From positions 1-7,081 of the forward strand of contig JALNYR010000133.1 of assembly GCA_023229725.1 (NCBI GenBank): 7,081 bases of DNA, read 5' to 3'. Positions 6,369-7,081 of this stretch are shown in pieces (the stretch's first letter is position 1; every line of letters starts with the position of its first letter). The translations under genes were made by a program, and so were the position numbers. The notes below the pieces were generated by a model that was not told the origin of the DNA, did no database searches, and saw nothing but the letters and a program-made list of their open reading frames with translations. This stretch comes from Dehalococcoidia bacterium (GTDB lineage: Bacteria; Chloroflexota; Dehalococcoidia; GIF9; AB-539-J10).

Positions 6369-6517
6369 CGGTCTCCCCTCCCCAGCCACGTGTCCATGAA
6401 CGCCTGGTACTCCCGCCACTCTCGCTGATGCCAGACGCGGCGCCACAGCGACGCCACCGGCACGTACAGCGCCAGGTATGCGTTACCGAGCCAGGTCAGC
6501 AGGCGGGACGGTGTCAC
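6362..6517 (-). CDS. Unknown 51-aa protein with one membrane segment
   Basis: A small protein with one predicted membrane span, LLTWLGNAYLALYVPVASLW (residues 6-25), flanked by a basic, aromatic stretch (RRVWHQREWREY, 26-37); by the positive-inside rule the C-terminus would face the cytoplasm. It ends in FMDTWLGRGDRC. The GTG start at 6517 lies 5 bases after AGGAG (6523-6527). The same frame stays open back to about 6703, with a GTG at 6556 as the only other candidate start, but that one lacks a ribosome site. A single-span protein of this size could be holin- or spanin-like or an unknown membrane factor; its place next to the terminase, away from lysis genes, does not favour lysis. Function unknown. 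Confidence 0.62.
   Translation of the reverse strand: MTPSRLLTWLGNAYLALYVPVASLWRRVWHQREWREYQAFMDTWLGRGDRC
6380..6395. repeat. 16-base direct repeat, copy 2 (encodes DTWLG)
   Basis: Exact second copy of the repeat at 6120-6135. It encodes DTWLG in the same frame near the C-terminus of the 51-aa membrane protein. The GGGG run of this copy leads straight into the ribosome site of the 87-aa gene. Confidence 0.85.
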
Positions 6518-6522
6518 TGTGT

Positions 6523-6527
6523 CTCCT
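6523..6527 (-). promoter_or_regulatory. Ribosome binding site for the 51-aa membrane protein
   Basis: AGGAG on the minus strand with a 5-base spacer to the GTG at 6517. It decides the short reading against the upstream in-frame GTG at 6556, which has no such site. Confidence 0.55.
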
Positions 6528-6568
6528 GATAATGGGCCCAGGGTAGGGATTTGCACCCGTTTCTTCTG

Positions 6569-6586
6569 TCCGCCTACCGTGGCGGA
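6569..6586. other. GC-rich hairpin (6-bp stem, 6-base loop)
   Basis: TCCGCC and GGCGGA form a perfect 6-bp inverted repeat around a 6-base loop. There is no T-run on either side in either orientation, so it is not an intrinsic terminator. Confidence 0.5.
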
Positions 6587-6620
6587 TACGCGCCTGTTAC
6601 GCTCCGGGCTAGGCCACGAG

Positions 6621-6637
6621 GCGGGTACTGCCCCCGC
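6621..6637. other. GC-rich hairpin (5-bp stem, 7-base loop)
   Basis: GCGGG and CCCGC pair around a 7-base loop, 34 bases from the hairpin at 6569-6586. There is no T-run. It may be part of a folded leader RNA or packaging site together with that hairpin, or chance in GC-rich DNA. Confidence 0.4.
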
Positions 6638-6881
6638 TGCCCGTGTGTAGCCACCGGGAAACAGTTTCGCGGATAGGGCTTCTACCGCTTCCCCGGTGCG
6701 GCGTCACTGTCCGCCTGCTCGTGGCTATAACGACTCACCCTGTCTGCTGCCTTGCGGCTCGCCGGTGAGTACGTTTCGTAATGAATGCGCCGCGTTGGTC
6801 CCGTGTTCCGCGGCGTCATGCCCAGTGACAAGCACCGTGTACCGCGCCCGGGCCTGGGCAAAGGCGTAGAGCGCCCTCCTA

Positions 6882-7081
6882 CTACTCTTCCACGTCCACG
6901 CTTGTGCACTCTGCGCCGTCGATCAGCGTTATGCGCGCGATCCCTGCGTCCATCAGCGTCTGCGTCGCCGCGTCCTCTAGCGCCTCGTCGCTGCGCTTCC
7001 CCATGCCCATCCTACCTAGCACGTTGACGACCGCCTCATAGCCCCAGGTTTCGAGGGTCGCGGCGAACAGCCCCCAGAACG
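6882..7081 (-). CDS. Unknown protein, C-terminal 65 residues (cut by window edge)
   Basis: An open frame enters from the right edge (first full codon at 7079) and ends at TAG (6884-6882), followed at once by a second in-frame TAG. It reads FWGLFAATLETWGYEAVVNV at the edge, then a GMGKRSDEALEDAATQ helix, and ends RITLIDGAECTSVDVEE. The mix of hydrophobic helix, charged helix, a short strand and an acidic tail is that of a folded protein, unlike the Arg/Pro/Ser-rich reading of the opposite strand. I do not recognise the family. The 'I-LIDG-C' ending faintly recalls the strand-turn seen in some phage minor head proteins, but this is too short to call. If the gene instead begins inside the window, the ATG in GRMGMGKRS is the candidate. 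Confidence 0.6.
   Translation of the reverse strand, partial: FWGLFAATLETWGYEAVVNVLGRMGMGKRSDEALEDAATQTLMDAGIARITLIDGAECTSVDVEE

Larger units (their letters stand above)
6518..6881 (-). other. 364-base region without a convincing gene, ahead of the packaging genes
   Basis: No open frame here combines a start, a ribosome site and recognisable protein features. Three short minus-strand readings compete: 6819-6682 (ATG, 45 aa, Arg-rich, no ribosome site), 6707-6609 (GTG, 32 aa), and an open stretch 6922-6725 that overlaps the end of the right-hand gene and has no start codon before a GTG at about residue 30 of the readable part. A strong GGAGG (6875-6879) follows the double TAG but has no start codon at usable distance. 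The region holds hairpins at 6569-6586 and 6621-6637 and weak repeats (GCGGCGTCA at 6698 and 6810; GTCACTGT at 6513 and 6703, plus strand). It could be a cos/pac site, a leader RNA or decayed coding DNA. No promoter or terminator with a T-run was found. Confidence 0.5.

Noticed and set aside
6535..6610. tRNA-like stretch on the minus strand: exactly 76 bases ending in CCA, 6 of 7 acceptor pairs, T-loop-like TGCAAAT at the right place.
   Set aside because: Only 3 of 5 T-stem pairs form, and there is no D-stem and no anticodon stem at the canonical positions; the central hairpin has a 6-base loop. Likely chance in C/G-rich DNA.
6569..6637. The two hairpins as an intrinsic terminator.
   Set aside because: No T-run follows either hairpin on either strand.
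6612..6665. Plus-strand CTGCCCCCGC followed by GCCACCGGGAA, recalling parts of a cobalamin riboswitch.
   Set aside because: The flanking B12-box elements are missing, and no plus-strand gene follows.
6785..7027. Plus-strand 80-aa frame over the right-hand gene.
   Set aside because: The product is almost only Arg, Pro, Ser and Leu, while the opposite strand reads as a plausible folded protein; every other gene is on the minus strand.
1..7081. CRISPR array, insertion sequence ends, integrase or attachment site.
   Set aside because: No regularly spaced repeats, no transposase or integrase motifs and no paired terminal inverted repeats were seen.

Overview
The window is part of the genome of a tailed dsDNA phage or prophage (Caudoviricetes, HK97-like packaging and head lineage). 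All supported genes lie on the minus strand, so the map reads from right (7081) to left (1). The identification rests on a consecutive small terminase, large terminase, HK97-type portal, SPP1 gp7/Mu F-type minor head protein and HK97 gp10-like neck protein. The DNA looks GC-rich and strong Shine-Dalgarno sequences (AGGAGG, GAGGGG) precede many starts. By my start calls 8 of 12 genes begin with GTG or TTG. TGA and TAG are used as stops and no called gene ends in TAA. The host cannot be named from the sequence.

Layout in transcription order: (1) the C-terminal 65 codons of an unknown gene (7081-6882), ending in a double TAG; (2) a 364-base stretch (6881-6518) without a convincing gene, holding GC-rich hairpins and weak repeats, in a position where phages often keep a cos/pac site or leader RNA; (3) two small unknown genes, one a 51-aa single-span membrane protein and one of 87 aa, whose C-termini share a DTWLG motif encoded by an exact 16-base repeat; (4) the packaging and head block: TerS, TerL, portal, minor head protein and gp10-like protein (6071-1890); (5) two small unknown proteins (59 and 73 aa); (6) a sugar cassette: a shortened UDP-glucose/GDP-mannose dehydrogenase (255 aa), a 99-aa unknown protein, and the N-terminal half of a CgeB-like GT-B glycosyltransferase that runs off the left edge. 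No scaffold, protease or major capsid gene is visible.

From 6517 to 1 the genes are packed like one operon. Many junctions are 4-base GTGA/TTGA or 1-base TAGTG/TGATG stop-start overlaps, which suggests translational coupling. TerS and TerL should form the packaging motor that docks on the portal, with the gp7-like and gp10-like proteins completing head and neck. The dehydrogenase and glycosyltransferase would supply and transfer a (uronic) sugar to an unknown acceptor, such as a virion protein, DNA or host surface glycan. That coupling is inference. The most unusual points are the sugar genes inside the structural operon before any capsid gene, the missing C-terminal domain of the dehydrogenase, and the unexplained 364-base region ahead of the packaging genes.
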